Source: Albifimbria verrucaria
Taxonomy: Eukaryota > Ascomycota > Sordariomycetes > Hypocreales > Stachybotryaceae
DNA length: 64,000 nucleotides
Reading direction: 5' to 3'
Assembly (NCBI GenBank): GCA_020081605.1
Contig: JAHREC010000013.1
Location: 558,001-622,000 of the forward strand
Position numbers and translations under genes: made by a program. The notes under the pieces are model-generated. The model was given only the letters and a program-made list of their open reading frames with translations. It ran no database searches and was not told where the DNA came from. Of the stretch, positions 32,798 through 44,864 are shown one piece after another (within the stretch, counting starts at the first letter, position 1; each line of letters opens with the position of its first letter).

Positions 32798-35700
32798 GTC
32801 CTTTGTTCGGACCGCTCGATGATATTTCCTTTTTGTTCCTGATCCTTTGATGCCGTTAGAGCTCCTTCCGGTGGCAAGTATGCCAATCAATGTTCATTTT
32901 AATTAAGACCTTGAGACTCCAAATTGAGGTAGCAACCGGCAAAGGCCATCGGTCGCCACGACTTGATCCCATGGCTCCCGCCATCGCATCATGATGCGAC
33001 CATTGCCAAGCATCTTCCGAGTACGGATTTAGCCTTGGCAAAGCAGATCTGCCGACGAATCATTGCCAATAGAACCTAGGGAAGTTAGTTCTTGTCCCGA
33101 GTTGCTCGGCATATGTTCCTGTCTGTGCCCCTGTCCTGTAAATAAGAGCCCTCCGCTTCTAGGATGATACCATACGCTCCCCACGAGATCATGCTGTACA
33201 CAAACGTGGTAAGTTGAGTGTTGTCGTCTTATTGCACTTCGGTTCCGCAACCAGTCAAGCATTCGTCGCCAAAGCTCTCACTGGAACAAGTTGGTTGGCG
33301 TGGCTTGGAACTGCAGGCGGTTAGATGATAGACGAATCGGTAAATTTGATGAGTGCGCCAACAATCACCATTGCGCCGTTGAGTCGCCCGCAATAATAGT
33401 AGTAGCTCGAATTTAATGATCATTCTGACATATGCCCTTATCCATGTTCGCGGGTCGCAAGGCTACCGAGCGAGGTTGCAAGTTGAGCGCCTCAAGGAAG
33501 AGACTGGGCTCATTGCCGTGAAATGAGGGTTCATGATTGACCGTATATGGTAATACTCGATCATGTAACCTATCTCGAGGGTCAAAGTCTCATATGAAAG
33601 TACAATTGAGCCAATGACATAGGCCGGGACTTTGTTCAGGCGACGGTAGGATGCGAGGTTGTCGTGAAGCTGAGTGTAGCAATTGCAGGAGCCACGTGAA
33701 GCTGCTATATCATATTCTAGACGCGACATACAATATTCGTGAAATACTCTTGGGAAATGCTTCGTGAAACAACACCCTAATAGGCTTGCAAGCCATGAAT
33801 ATCGCTTGTTGGAAGACGCTCGCCTAGATGCAGAGTCAGTCCGGCGATAATTTCTAACTTATAATCCTGTCTCGGGTTGACAGACATAAGATGCATCTTG
33901 ACTCTTGAGGTCACTGAACCTGGGAAGGGAGATATAGGGATCCCGACAGCTGAAGTTTCCTCGTCATAAAAATGAGCCTTTGTAGGTTGTATTAGACCCA
34001 AGTGCCATACAAACCTGTCGTTCGTGTCTATATTAGCACTTACATATGGCCAGACTTACAAGAAATGTTTCAAAGAACAAAGCAATGAGTATATGGAAGC
34101 ATCTATAATAATGTTTCATAGCTTCCTCGATGTTTTTGTGAGTGTACTGCTGAGTGAAGGTTATGAAAGACTCTATCAACCACAGCTGAGGTCAATCCAA
34201 TGCATTTTCCAGAAATGTGCTACCGAAATCAACTTGACTTGCTTCAGCTCATCTGTATAAGCCTCTTGGGGGATATCAAACAGAGTTCACTTGGCGAAAT
34301 CCTTGTCTGCCATCCAGGCATGGCGTACGGGGTTCTATTGTTAGCACGTCGAGGCGTCAAAGCCTACCGGTGACGCTATGTAGCCGAGGGCAACAGGCCA
34401 GCAGTTGTCTCGTAATATGCTTTAAATAATAAATTTGTGTTATGTGTCATGAGCATCAGATTCAGAATGCTTGCACTCTGTTTTGGTTGTGAGCCTGGTT
34501 GTGAGCCACCTGTACGATCTCTAGTATAGAGGCAGTTGTACGTGATCCTCACTGTGGACTTACCTTTGTGCTTCATACCGGGTGGGGTTTCTTTCTCCTT
34601 TTTTGGCCATCCATTGAGATAGTTTTTATGACTGTCAGAGATGGTTTTTATGTAGTGTAACAATAAGCTGCTGTACTTGTGGTTATGCCTTGACTTCATC
34701 CTCATTTCATTCAGGGTTCTTCTTTGCCAGGCCGAGTATACCTGTGCCTACCCTGGAGACAGTCATTGTCATTGTGGGACTTTGAGGTAGGATACCATGA
34801 TTAGAAATATTGCAGAATCAGGTCAATTAGATAAATAATGATAGCTTAGTTGCTGTTTCTGATTTACCGAGGGCATTGTTAGTTTTTCTTTGGTCTTGTT
34901 CGTTCTGTTCTTTTTCCTCTTATACATGAGCTTACACTTGGTAGGTAGGTAGTTAGTGGGGTGTGTCCTTTGCTGACTTGTCTGTCTTACAAGATTAAAC
35001 CGCCAACATGGAGAAAAACACTCAACATGTGCTCCTCTGGCTGCCTACCATGGGTTGGGTAGCAGCCGTGAGATCGTCATGCGTGCCGAACTATAAGTAG
35101 CCGGCACCGTGTCACGCGCCAAACCTCGTACTGTCGAGCCTAGGTAGCGGAGGAGAACGGGCTTGTCTCATCGCATCCGCAAGTGAGATGCGGCGAGATC
35201 ACGAGGACATGGCAGCATCGGGCAGGAGAGTGCATGACGTCTCGTCCATGTCGCACAGGGTCAGTGGGGAGGCGAACAAGACCATGTAGTTGAAAGGCCA
35301 TCCGCCAACCAGCGGGACCACGAGGGCAGGCTGATGATGCCGATTCGATTCACATATGCAAAGAGGAAAAATCCCTGACGCACCGGAAAAGACAAGCTTC
35401 GATGGCAGGCCCATTGATGGCGGGAGTGGTCCGTTGGGGCGCCTTGATTGGCGCATCTGGGCAATGTGCTTGTATCGTAGCGCCTGGTTGGTCCAGCAGG
35501 GGAACCAAGCCGCATGAGTGTTCCCCAGAAAAGGTAACGGCAACAAGCCGTTGCATTACATGTTGTGTAGATGCAAGTGAGGACAAGCAAACCTGTATAT
35601 ACGGAGGACTCCGTAAAGAGTAAGCTGATGATGGTTGTTGAGCAGTGGCAAAGACGGCAATCGAGAAAAGGGAAAAGAAGAATATCAGAGCAAGTTGTTC

Positions 35701-37213
35701 GCGATGATCCCTGAATAAGCCCAGTGAACTATTGAATTGTTTGGTACCTCTGGCTGGCTGAATCGGTGGCACGGAAGGGGACTTCGCAGCAAGATCGACA
35801 GTTCTTGATAGGTCTCGATCCGCTTCTGGACCCCTAAAATACAACCATGGGAAACCGAGATTCAGGGATTTTGGGACCTCCATAGGCGGTACACGAATGG
35901 GAAGGGTGTGCTGTTTTCTTTTCCTCTTTTCAACAATTGGCAATATTGAGCCAAGGGAGTGAAGCCGCTGGCCGGCATCTAGACTGTAGCTCTTCCTGTG
36001 TCCATGCCAGAGCTGAACATCAGAACTAGCCGACCACCAATTGTTCAGCCACCATGGGCGCTAATTAACATGGTTTTTGCCCTCCAGGTTACTTTGCGAT
36101 CCCGATGAAATGCCCGCTTTTGGCCGTGCTCGACAATGCAAAAGAGCGCTTCTTACCCAATGAGAGTATGACCTGGCTCACGATGGGTTGCCGCAAGCAA
36201 GACGCAGAAAGTCATGCCTCGCTATCCTTGCAGCGTTCTTTACGAACCCCACCCAGATTGTCTAAAGACAGTGCATGGGCCTCGGAGGGAAGGCTGGCCA
36301 ACTGCATCCAACCAGGCCATCCCCGTGCCTGTCACTCCCATCCCCATTAGAGCCCGTCAATAGCTAGCGCCGCCTGATGCAGGCTGTAAGGCAGGGTAGC
36401 AGCGAACAAGCTCTCACCTGGCTGCGAGATCCGGACCTGAACCCCTACGGAGATGGGCTGCTTGCCTTCTGACCCCGCCGGATCCCTCCCCGCCATCGCC
36501 TTGCTTGTTTCCTGGCCGTTGCTTATTAGTACAGTTGGCGGAGCCTCGAGACCGACTCACCTCGGCCACGTGGGACCCTTTGCTGGTCCCGCGCCGTTGA
36601 TCAGCCATGACGATGGGAACTGTGCTGGCTTGTACCGGCCGGCCTTGCGCCAGGTACCTCTGCCAGGAAGATACCTGGGCTCATCTGCCGTCTGCCATGG
36701 TGATATCGCGAACTGGAGTAGGCAAGGCGAGGCAGGCAGGTAGGGTGGCAGGTGCAGCTACCTGATCCGTCCGAGGGTGTGAAGGGAAGGTACGAAGGTG
36801 GCGGCGTCGCGGGTTGCACCTGCACTTGCGCTTGCAGTCGCAGTCGCAGTTGCAGCGGCAGTCGCACTTGCCATTATCTGTTTGTTGTACGTCGTCGCCT
36901 GAAAAGAAAAGAAAAGAGTCTTGCCCCCAAACTCCAAGCCTCGTCCATCTCTTCTTTTCTTCCCTCCCCTCTCCTTCAAGGTCGCATGTCCATTCGCCTG
37001 CCACCCACCTACCATACAATACTCACTGCCATGGCGATCGCGAGTGCTACCTCTTCGTCCTCCTAGATCAAGCTCTCCGTTATCTCTACCTGAACATCCT
37101 TGTCTCTCCAATTGTCACATCTTCTATTTCCACCTTGGGGTATACTTGTTAACAGGCACCCTCTTGGGCCGCTCTCTTCTGAACTACCCCACCACTTACA
37201 AGCGACTCCAACA
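32798..37213. other. Gene-poor 4.4 kb, A/T-rich in its first half
   Basis: No gene seen. From about 33000 to 35100 the DNA is clearly more A/T-rich than the coding blocks, without terminal repeats or transposase/reverse-transcriptase motifs that I can recognise. From 35100 to 36700 there are many short frames without support. The last 300 bases before 37214 are pyrimidine-rich and look like promoter and leader of the GT4 gene, with one possible upstream mini-frame at 37031-37066. Confidence 0.5.
36829..36873 (+). repeat. CAGTCG/CTTGCG hexamer-like repeat
   Basis: About 45 bases of six-base units (GCAGTC, GCAGTT, GCACTT), about 340 bases before the GT4 start codon. Confidence 0.75.
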
Positions 37214-38790
37214 ATGTCGACGCAGCCGCTCCTCGCAGGCCACCGACGGCCCTACCCGGCCCATGACCTGTCGCAGTTCCCTCGGCCCTCAAGGGCAAGC
37301 GCATTCTCCTTTGCACCGAGTCGTTCGGCCCCGTCAACGGTGTCAGCCGAACCACGCTCATGCTCGTCACCCACTTGCGCGCTCACGGCGCCCAGGTCGC
37401 CGTCGTTGCGCCGCACAACCACACCAAGCACAACACCTTTACACCACCCGCCTCTCCCAATCTCTCTCCCGCCGATCAGCAGCCCGAGGTCCGAGTCACG
37501 GGCTACCCGCTGCCCTTCAACCCCGAGCTGTCCATCGTCTACCCCGTCCGGAACTCGACTCTCTACTCCCGCACCTTTGGCCTCGATGCCCCTCCTGACC
37601 TGATCTACCTTGCCTCTCCCGCCAGTCTGGGCTTCCAGGTCATGCTGCAGCTGCGCCAACAGCCCAAGGAGAACCAGATACCTGTCATTTGCAACTTCCA
37701 GACCGATCTGGCCGGCTACTGCGCCATTCTCTTCCCGGCCCCATTAAGCCACTTCGCCGTCTTTGCCTTTGCTGCTGTCCAGAGTTACCTCTTCAGACAC
37801 TCTTCTGTCAAGACCATATTCTACCCTTCTAGGTTCGTTCAGCGATACCTCGTTAGCCAGAAGGTTCAGGAGGAAAAGCTCGAGGTCTTGACCAGAGGTG
37901 TCAACACAGACATGTTCAAGCCCAGCCGTAGGAGTGATCTGCTTCGCCAAGAGATTGCCCCTAACGGCGAAATTATCTTCGTTACTGTCTCACGTATCGC
38001 CGGTGAGAAGGGCTTCGACTTCCTCGCCAAGGCCGCCAAGGAGCTCGATGCTCGTGGTTTGGCATTCAAGCTGTACATTGTCGGTGGCAACCGAAACCCC
38101 GACGTCGAGAAGGAGGTCCAGGAGATGTTCGACCCGTTGCGGGAGCAGGGCAAGGTTATCTTTGCCGGATTCAAGGTTGGCGAGGACCTGGCTACCGCTT
38201 ACGCCAGCGGCGACATCTTCCTGCACTGTTCCGTCACCGAGACGTTCGGTCTTGTCGTTCTCGAGTCCATGGCCAGCGGTGTTCCCGTCATCGCTCGAGA
38301 TGAGGGCGGACCCTCCGACATTGTCCAGCACGATGAGAACGGTTACCTCGTGCCTCCGAATGACCTGGACGGCTTTGTTACTAAGGCTATGAAGCTTGCC
38401 CAAGACACCAAGCGTCGCGCCGAGATGGCCGCCAAGTCGCGCGCTGCTGCTTGTGAGGCTACGTGGGAAAAGATCAACAACAAGGTCGCCTGGCGCATGG
38501 CCGACACCATTGCTGAGCGCGAGCTGGAGCAGGGCAAGACACCAAGAGAATCCTCCACTGTGTCATCCACGGCTCAGCAGCTCGTCCCCGTTTATGGATG
38601 GTTGATGATGAGTGACGCTTTCCGTGAGGTTATCACCCAGCGCATGGTTGACGCCCGTCTTCTCGGCGGCCTGGGAGTCATTGTCAGTTTCTGGGCCGTG
38701 ACGGGTTGCTATATGCTCTTTACCGAATGTCTACTCTGGGTCAAGGGTCGCATGAGAGCTGGCGAGCGTAGGCCCAGCATCAGCAACTAG
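37214..38790 (+). CDS. GT4-family glycosyltransferase, membrane-tailed
   Basis: A GT-B fold retaining glycosyltransferase of family 4, closest in style to GDP-mannose-dependent alpha-mannosyltransferases; acceptor unknown. The N-terminal domain contains RILLCTESFGPVNGVSRTTL. The donor-binding half has VSRIAGEKGFDFLAKA, HCSVTETFGLVVLESMASG (the E-x7-E motif is ETFGLVVLE) and ARDEGGPSDIVQHDENGYLV. A hydrophobic helix near the C-terminus (GVIVSFWAVTGCYMLFTECL) suggests an ER or Golgi membrane anchor or monotopic association. It starts MSTQPLLAGHRRPYP and has no intron. One base is missing in the C run 37286-37288, just before LKGKRILLCTES; correcting it gives 525 residues. Downstream Met codons (for example 37360) open a longer uninterrupted frame, but starting there would delete the conserved N-terminal strand. 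Confidence 0.88.
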
Positions 38791-39784
38791 TCGTGCTGCC
38801 CTGTGTAAAGGTTGCGCCCCTAAACCTTGCGACCGCATCTCAACAACCATCCAGCATCGACATAGCTGGGATTGCGCTGCTTTGGTTATAGATTATTGAT
38901 TTCTGACATTATGGCGTGGGTTACTGACGGGTAGGAGTTGATGGCGCTTGGATACATCACACTAAGATGCGCTAGAGAAACTTTCTTGCTGCTCAGAACT
39001 GAAGGATGGAAATGCTTTTATGCCTGATTTTGCGCTTTGGTATCTGATTGTTCAGCACTTTTGTTTGGGACGGCATGGCTATGCGATTAGAATGACTGAT
39101 TTGTGGTTTCTTTGGTGCCGCATTATGATACCAGTATTCCATACACTATTTAGACTGAGTTTGACTCCCCGTGTGCTCGATCTCCTTTGATGATGATGAG
39201 TAAAGAATATATTATTTTCTTAAGCGATACGTGTTATATCAGAATTTCTATTGCAAAGAGGCTGGTGAAGTGTAATGTCGAGGAGCTTGTTAATTTGTGT
39301 TCATACATGGAAGTAATTGACTACAACACAACAGTAACAAACGAGGATCAAACATCTCACAAGACAACAGCACGGATTTTATGAATGTAGTTATTCTTTC
39401 TAAATAACCTATATAACCACTAAATATCCCCCTCTCTCCAGTGCACACCAAGTGCCACTAGATAAATAAAAAGGACGCCAAGCGGTGGTGTAAATGCGTA
39501 GGTTAGGGTGTGTTCTAATTCGTGGAGGGGAATATGCGTGTAAGTGAAGAAAACCAGCTTCCCACATGTTTTCTCTGTAAACGACGGGAGTTGATGTCTG
39601 TGTTTTCCCACCTTTCCGGACGCTTCGCTGTATGCATAAAATGACGATAATACTAGAAAAAAAGAAAAGAAAAAAAGAAGGAAGATGGACGTGAATCTTG
39701 CCAAATAGAAAGGAATGATTTTTATGAACCCCTTCAACTCGCATGTCTAATAGAATTCCACAACTAACAAGCGCCGTTCCCAGA
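38791..39784. other. Convergent intergenic, A/T-rich
   Basis: About 1 kb of A/T-rich 3' flank between two converging stop codons, with a long purine-rich A tract at 39655-39690. No gene seen. Confidence 0.55.
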
Positions 39785-40854
39785 TTAAATCGTCTTCCGT
39801 GGCGCACCGACGCCGCTAGTTCTCCGCCTGTACGTATCGGCGTAGCTCATGCGCTGGATGGTGCCGTAGCCGTAGGCGCTGACGCCGAGGAGCAGCCAGA
39901 CGCTGGTAATGATGAGGCCGATAGGGAAGATGAGGATCTGGGTGCCGGGCAGGACGAAGGCGATCTGGCCAGAGGCCAGGCCCGTCATGCTGGTATCGAC
40001 GGAGGCCATGGCGGCGCCAAAGTCGGAGACGACGACCTCGTTGGAGAAGACGCCGGTCAGGAAGGAGGCCTCATTGAGGGAGACGGCTGTGCTGACGCGC
40101 GCGCCGGAGGCGTTCTGGGCGTTGAGGGTGAGGATGGGGATGACAAGCTCTTCGAGTTGAGCCCTGCACGAGATGATTAGTTGAATGGATTAGACAAAAG
40201 GTTAGTGTCGCAAACTTACATGGTCAGATCGGGTCGCATGCGGTCGGCGTTGATCTTGCCGAGCAGGTTGGACTGCTTGATCAGTTCTGGGTCGCCGAAT
40301 GCTCGCTTGCTGATGCTGCTCTGGTGTCCCTTCATGGCCTGTCCCTTGGCGGCTAGCGACTTGACAGCTTCCTGGCTGATACGGTCAGCCGCGGCGCCGG
40401 CGAACTTGACTTCGATCTTGACATCCTCGGGACGGATAGTGGCGAAGGAATCACGCGGCTCCGAAACGCGGTACAGACGCAGGTCGGCCTCGAACTCGCC
40501 ATTGTCCATATTGAGCGAGGGCAGGTTGTAGCACACGCAGTGGCCGGAGGGGTTGCTGCTGCGCGGCAGCTTCTTGAGGGCGGTGATGCAGGCGGCGTCG
40601 GTGACGGCGTTCCACGATTCGAGGTTGATGGTGCCGTCGGGGTTGAGCTTGACGTCCGTGTTGCCGGTGCTGTTGAGGGCCATATCGGCCATCTCTCGGC
40701 GGCCGAGCATCATGGAGTTGCTGGCAATGGCGGCGTACGGCTTCGACATGACGTCTTCCGAGTGAAGGATCACGACGTTCTTCTTGGCGAGGGCGGTGGG
40801 AGCCAGGCTCGAGGCGGCGAGAAAAGCGGCGGCGAGACTGACAAGCGATGGCAT
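39785..40854 (-). CDS. Secretory-pathway membrane protein of unknown function
   Basis: Exon 1 is 40854-40220 and exon 2 is 40163-39785 (minus), with a 56-base GT...AG intron splitting a Met codon; total 337 residues, no frame break. It starts MPSLVSLAAAFLAASSLAPT, a signal peptide, followed by KKNVVILHSEDVMSKPYAAI. The lumenal part has one close Cys pair (GHCVCYNLPSL) and an alternating strand pattern. Near the C-terminus a hydrophobic segment (QILIFPIGLIITSVWLLLGV) forms a single transmembrane helix, leaving a short tail with YADTYRRRTSG. It therefore looks like a type I membrane protein. I do not recognise the family. Regular exon structure and an intact frame make it a confident gene. Confidence 0.8.
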
Positions 40855-43800
40855 GGTGCTGATTGTACCCGAGAACCCACTGGAGGGCCTCTCTAACGTC
40901 CTTCCGTAGTTTTCTTCTTCTTTTCTTCTTTTCCTTCTCTTTACTGAATACGGTTTATACCAGGCGCAGCTTGGTGTAGTATGTGGTTGTCGTTGTCGTC
41001 GGGTATCGTACCGGTCAGGAAAAGAGACAATAGAGACAAAAGTAATTAACAAGAAGATTAGTCCGTCCAGCGGCGAGAAGTGAATACGCTCGAAGTCGTC
41101 TACAGGGAGGTTGGGACTCGCAGAGTCTCACACGTTTCCCTCCGAGATCGTCTGTTGAGCGACGGTGTTTGCGTGAGGGAGAGAAAGAGGAGAGGAGGAG
41201 AAAACGCAGAAGCAGGTCCCGACCGGGAGAAACAGAAACAAAGATTAGCGGCCCGGAGAGTCGAGGGCCAGGCAGTGAGAAGCGTGTGTCGATAACGAGG
41301 GAGGGTGTATTCGCGAGTGTAGCGGAGATGAAACGAGACAGAGATGTGACATGCGGGTTGCGGGACGGTCTTCAGGTATCAAGTAGCAGGACGATACCGC
41401 CAAGAAATGGTATCGAAAGGTTTATGGGATGGAATCGTGACAAGATGCAACGGGAGAAGTAATAGATCTGGCGGAGTCGGTCCCAGTCAGGTTTATCGAA
41501 CCATGTGAAGGCCAGAATGGACAAGGATGATGAGAATGCCACGGGCGGCAAGGTTGGGATCAGGCACAATTGAATGACAGGTGAGCAGACAGGGCAATAA
41601 TTAGCAACGGTGACAAAATCTCGGCACGGCGTGTAGGCGACAGGGTGGGTATTCTTGGTAGCTTGGCTAGCCGGCCAGAGCCTGGAATTGCCTGCCCTCC
41701 GTTACTATGCATCGTGTGTAAGTGAGGTGGGAAGGGCTAGTCAGGGGTGGCCGGTCGGCTGGTTGGGTGGAGTGGAGAGCGAGGGAGAGGATGGAGGGAG
41801 CGGAGATCAGGAGCTGAGTAACACCCTAACTCGACAGGCAAGGCTCGAGTAAGACAGGGTACTGCGACATTGCAAGCCTTCGAACCCAGCATGTTTCCCA
41901 GCAAACAGTTTCGACGCAGCAGCGCCCGAAACCCAGCGCGCAAGGAGTCGAACCAGAGTCGACACAGCAGCAGTTTCGAGATGGCTCGACTGGTGCTTCA
42001 CATGGAGGGCATGGCGGGTGGGTTCGACTGTCACTTGGTGGTCACCGGTGCTGATTGGTTTGACGAGGCGCAGCGCAAAGCATGGGACGAAAGGAGGCCC
42101 AAGTGGTGCCCCCTCTCGTAAGCGCTGCCTTTCTATTCTCATCACACACCCACCGTCCATGACTGGCTGGCGATGGTAGATGGATGACACGCGAACGGTG
42201 GGGACATGACAGCACCCACGGACATTCGCGTTATTCTAGAGTCGAACCTGAGTCGAATTTTTTTTTGAAGCCATCGTCAGCAGAGAAAGGAGAAGTGGCC
42301 GAAGGATGAAGCTCATGCCTGGACTGACGAGATTCAACCCATCCGTAATATCGCTTCTCATGTGCCTCGGTCCGGTGGGCAATGTATGGGCTGGTTAGTC
42401 GCCTTGTCTTCATTTACGTGCAATTAATTTTCCCAAGCTAGGACGGTGAGTTCATCTCTTATCGTATCGTGACTTGCGCGCGCCCATGCCCAGCGCTGGC
42501 TCTGGTACTGGACTGTGTTGGTTCTGGTTGGAAGCCCCTTCTCCTGTTTTGCATCGTCGACACACTCTGAGGTACAGACGGTTACACGCTTCTGTTCCGA
42601 ATTGTTCGGCACTGACGACGATCCGACAGCAGAAGCTTCAGCAGCCTCCTTGCTGGCAGCAAAACCAGAGGGACTCCCCAGTAGCATCCGGTTTTGGGGC
42701 TTCTTGGTGAGACTCTGTCCGTGCGCTGGGCGGTTTCAGGAGTTACAAGGGAAAGGGTCTCCTCGGACGGACCGGGATGGCCTGGTGCCCGCTCTTTTTC
42801 CTTTGGTGGCTTGGCCCTGGTGCTAGCTAGAGGGAGGCTCTTGGACTAGTCGCGTGTTGGAGAGGCACAAATTGATTAAGACTCGACGTGTCTGTCTTCC
42901 CTGCCGCCGACGTCGTCGTTCCTGGTGGACATTTTGCTCAGTGACTGACTGACTGATCGTCCGTGTCGGCCGACCATGACACATCCTGGGATGACAATGG
43001 GTCGAAATTACTGCGAGCGCGACGCAAGTGGGCATTTCGCGTGAAAGAAGACGGTTCCTTCCAAGGGCCTAGCTTGGATCAGGGCTCTCAATGCGAGCCT
43101 CGGTGCTTGTTCCCACTCTGTAGGGTTATTTTGGGACCATACTGTAGGAGCGGGCTTCCCTATTGATGACATGCTCTGGGTGCATGCTCATCTCCCGTTA
43201 CTGATGAAATGAGGCCGCTCCAATACTATTTACGGCACCCGTGGACGTAATTGAGACGCATTGAGGACGCTGATAAATGCCCGATGCATCAGGGGCACGG
43301 CATGTGCATGATGAAGCTCCAGCCAAATTAGGCCTGCTGGTGAGCAGAGACAGGACAGCATTTGGTCTTCCCAGATTCCTGGATCTGAGATCCACTGAGG
43401 TGAAAAGCCAGCGATCAACTTACCAACAGGGCGGTCTCCCGTGCTTTGTGAAGTTCCCCAGAATGATCGACAAGATATACTTTCTGGCGTCATCTGGATG
43501 CCAACAATGGACCCGGGCAAACCAGGATTCTGCTTCCCGGATCAAGAGCTACGACTCTGTAATCCGTACCTGTGCAACTAACTAATCTTGGTGGGTGCAG
43601 CTACTTGGAAGGCGTCATGCCGCCATCAAAAGTCGGCACGGGTAGAGCGAAACGAAGCCTGCGCTCTGCGTACGGTGGCTTGCCCTTGTGTTCGTTGGCG
43701 ACTGATGCTGGACAAACGTGACGTGACGACCCTCGTACTACAGATCACCGAGTGCGCGCACCTGAGGGTGGTGGCCACAGCCAACCTGCATGGAGAGTCA

Positions 43801-44864
43801 ATAGTGGCGTGTGACAAGGCCCTCCCGCGACAGGCATTGTTGGCGAGCAGAGATTTTGATATGCTTGCAAGAGGAGAGATTTCCGTGCAAATCGCTTCCA
43901 CTTCTGATCGGAGGAGCCAAGCAGGTCGAGTGCTGGATGTAGCTCGACCTGTAAGCACGGAACATTTGGTGGGCAAGATTACGGCGCTCGTAGATAAGAG
44001 GTACTTGCGATGCCTCTTTGTGGCATGGTTTTTGGCAAGTATTCCTTTTGAATGCCTGAGTGTCAAGGTGCGAAATGGAAAATAGAAAAGCACGTGAATG
44101 TCACGGTTTCTTCCAATTCATGTACAATAGGTACCTTACCCAAACGTCTTTGTTGCTATTCTGCACGAAATAGCATCATCTCCTATTCAAGAGCTTGACC
44201 ATGTTCTCCATCGCAACAGTGGGCGGCCGCTGCATTCTACAAACTGCAGTACCCTTGGATCTCGCTTCTGCCGATGGGATGGGGCAGCAAGTACCGGCTA
44301 CCTGCACCACCACTACCAGTCCGCCCTGCAGTGGCTTCAGAAGGCGTCCAGGATACTCGGCGGTTCCCCGCAACCCTTGGGTCTGGCAGCGGCCATTGCA
44401 CTCGCTAAGCTCCCTCCAGCTGCCTCCAGCTCCCAGGAAAGAGGCTTCTTGGGCGTCATGGCCCAATCACCGTGGGCGCTGCTCCATGGCGCCATCGAGC
44501 CTGGCCGAATCGTCACGCTGCACGAATCCGGACGTGATCGCCCTGCCCGGCCCGCTTGTTGCTGCGTCTAAGCTGCATCTTGACGACCTGGGCCTAGGAA
44601 GAAAGTGTCCGTTCACAGCATTCTGAATAAATAATATCGGCGCCGCTCTCCTTGTATGGTATCTCTTTCTTTCATTCTATCTGGTTGCGCAAACCTGGTT
44701 CCGCCTTGTCGACGTTGCCTTCCTCTCTGCTCGTCGTCGCATCGATCTGAAGGACTACTCTAGATCGACCGCCGAGTCCCAGCGCCTATCCTCTTTGCGG
44801 CCCCGTTTCACACCCCCACTCGCCGACATCCGGACTGCCCAGCGCGAGAGAGACACCAACCACG
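40855..44864. other. Gene desert, 4 kb
   Basis: No gene supported. Short frames occur throughout. The longest pair (43588-44085 plus and 43626-44093 minus) overlap antisense and lack motifs, splice sites or natural composition. Bases 40855-41300 should hold the promoter of the membrane-protein gene. Bases 44640-44864 are pyrimidine-rich and look like the leader of the transporter gene. Confidence 0.5.

Noticed and set aside
43588..44093. Overlapping 165- and 155-codon frames on opposite strands
   Set aside because: Both open by chance; no domain, no signal peptide, unnatural composition and no splice sites; choosing either would be a guess.
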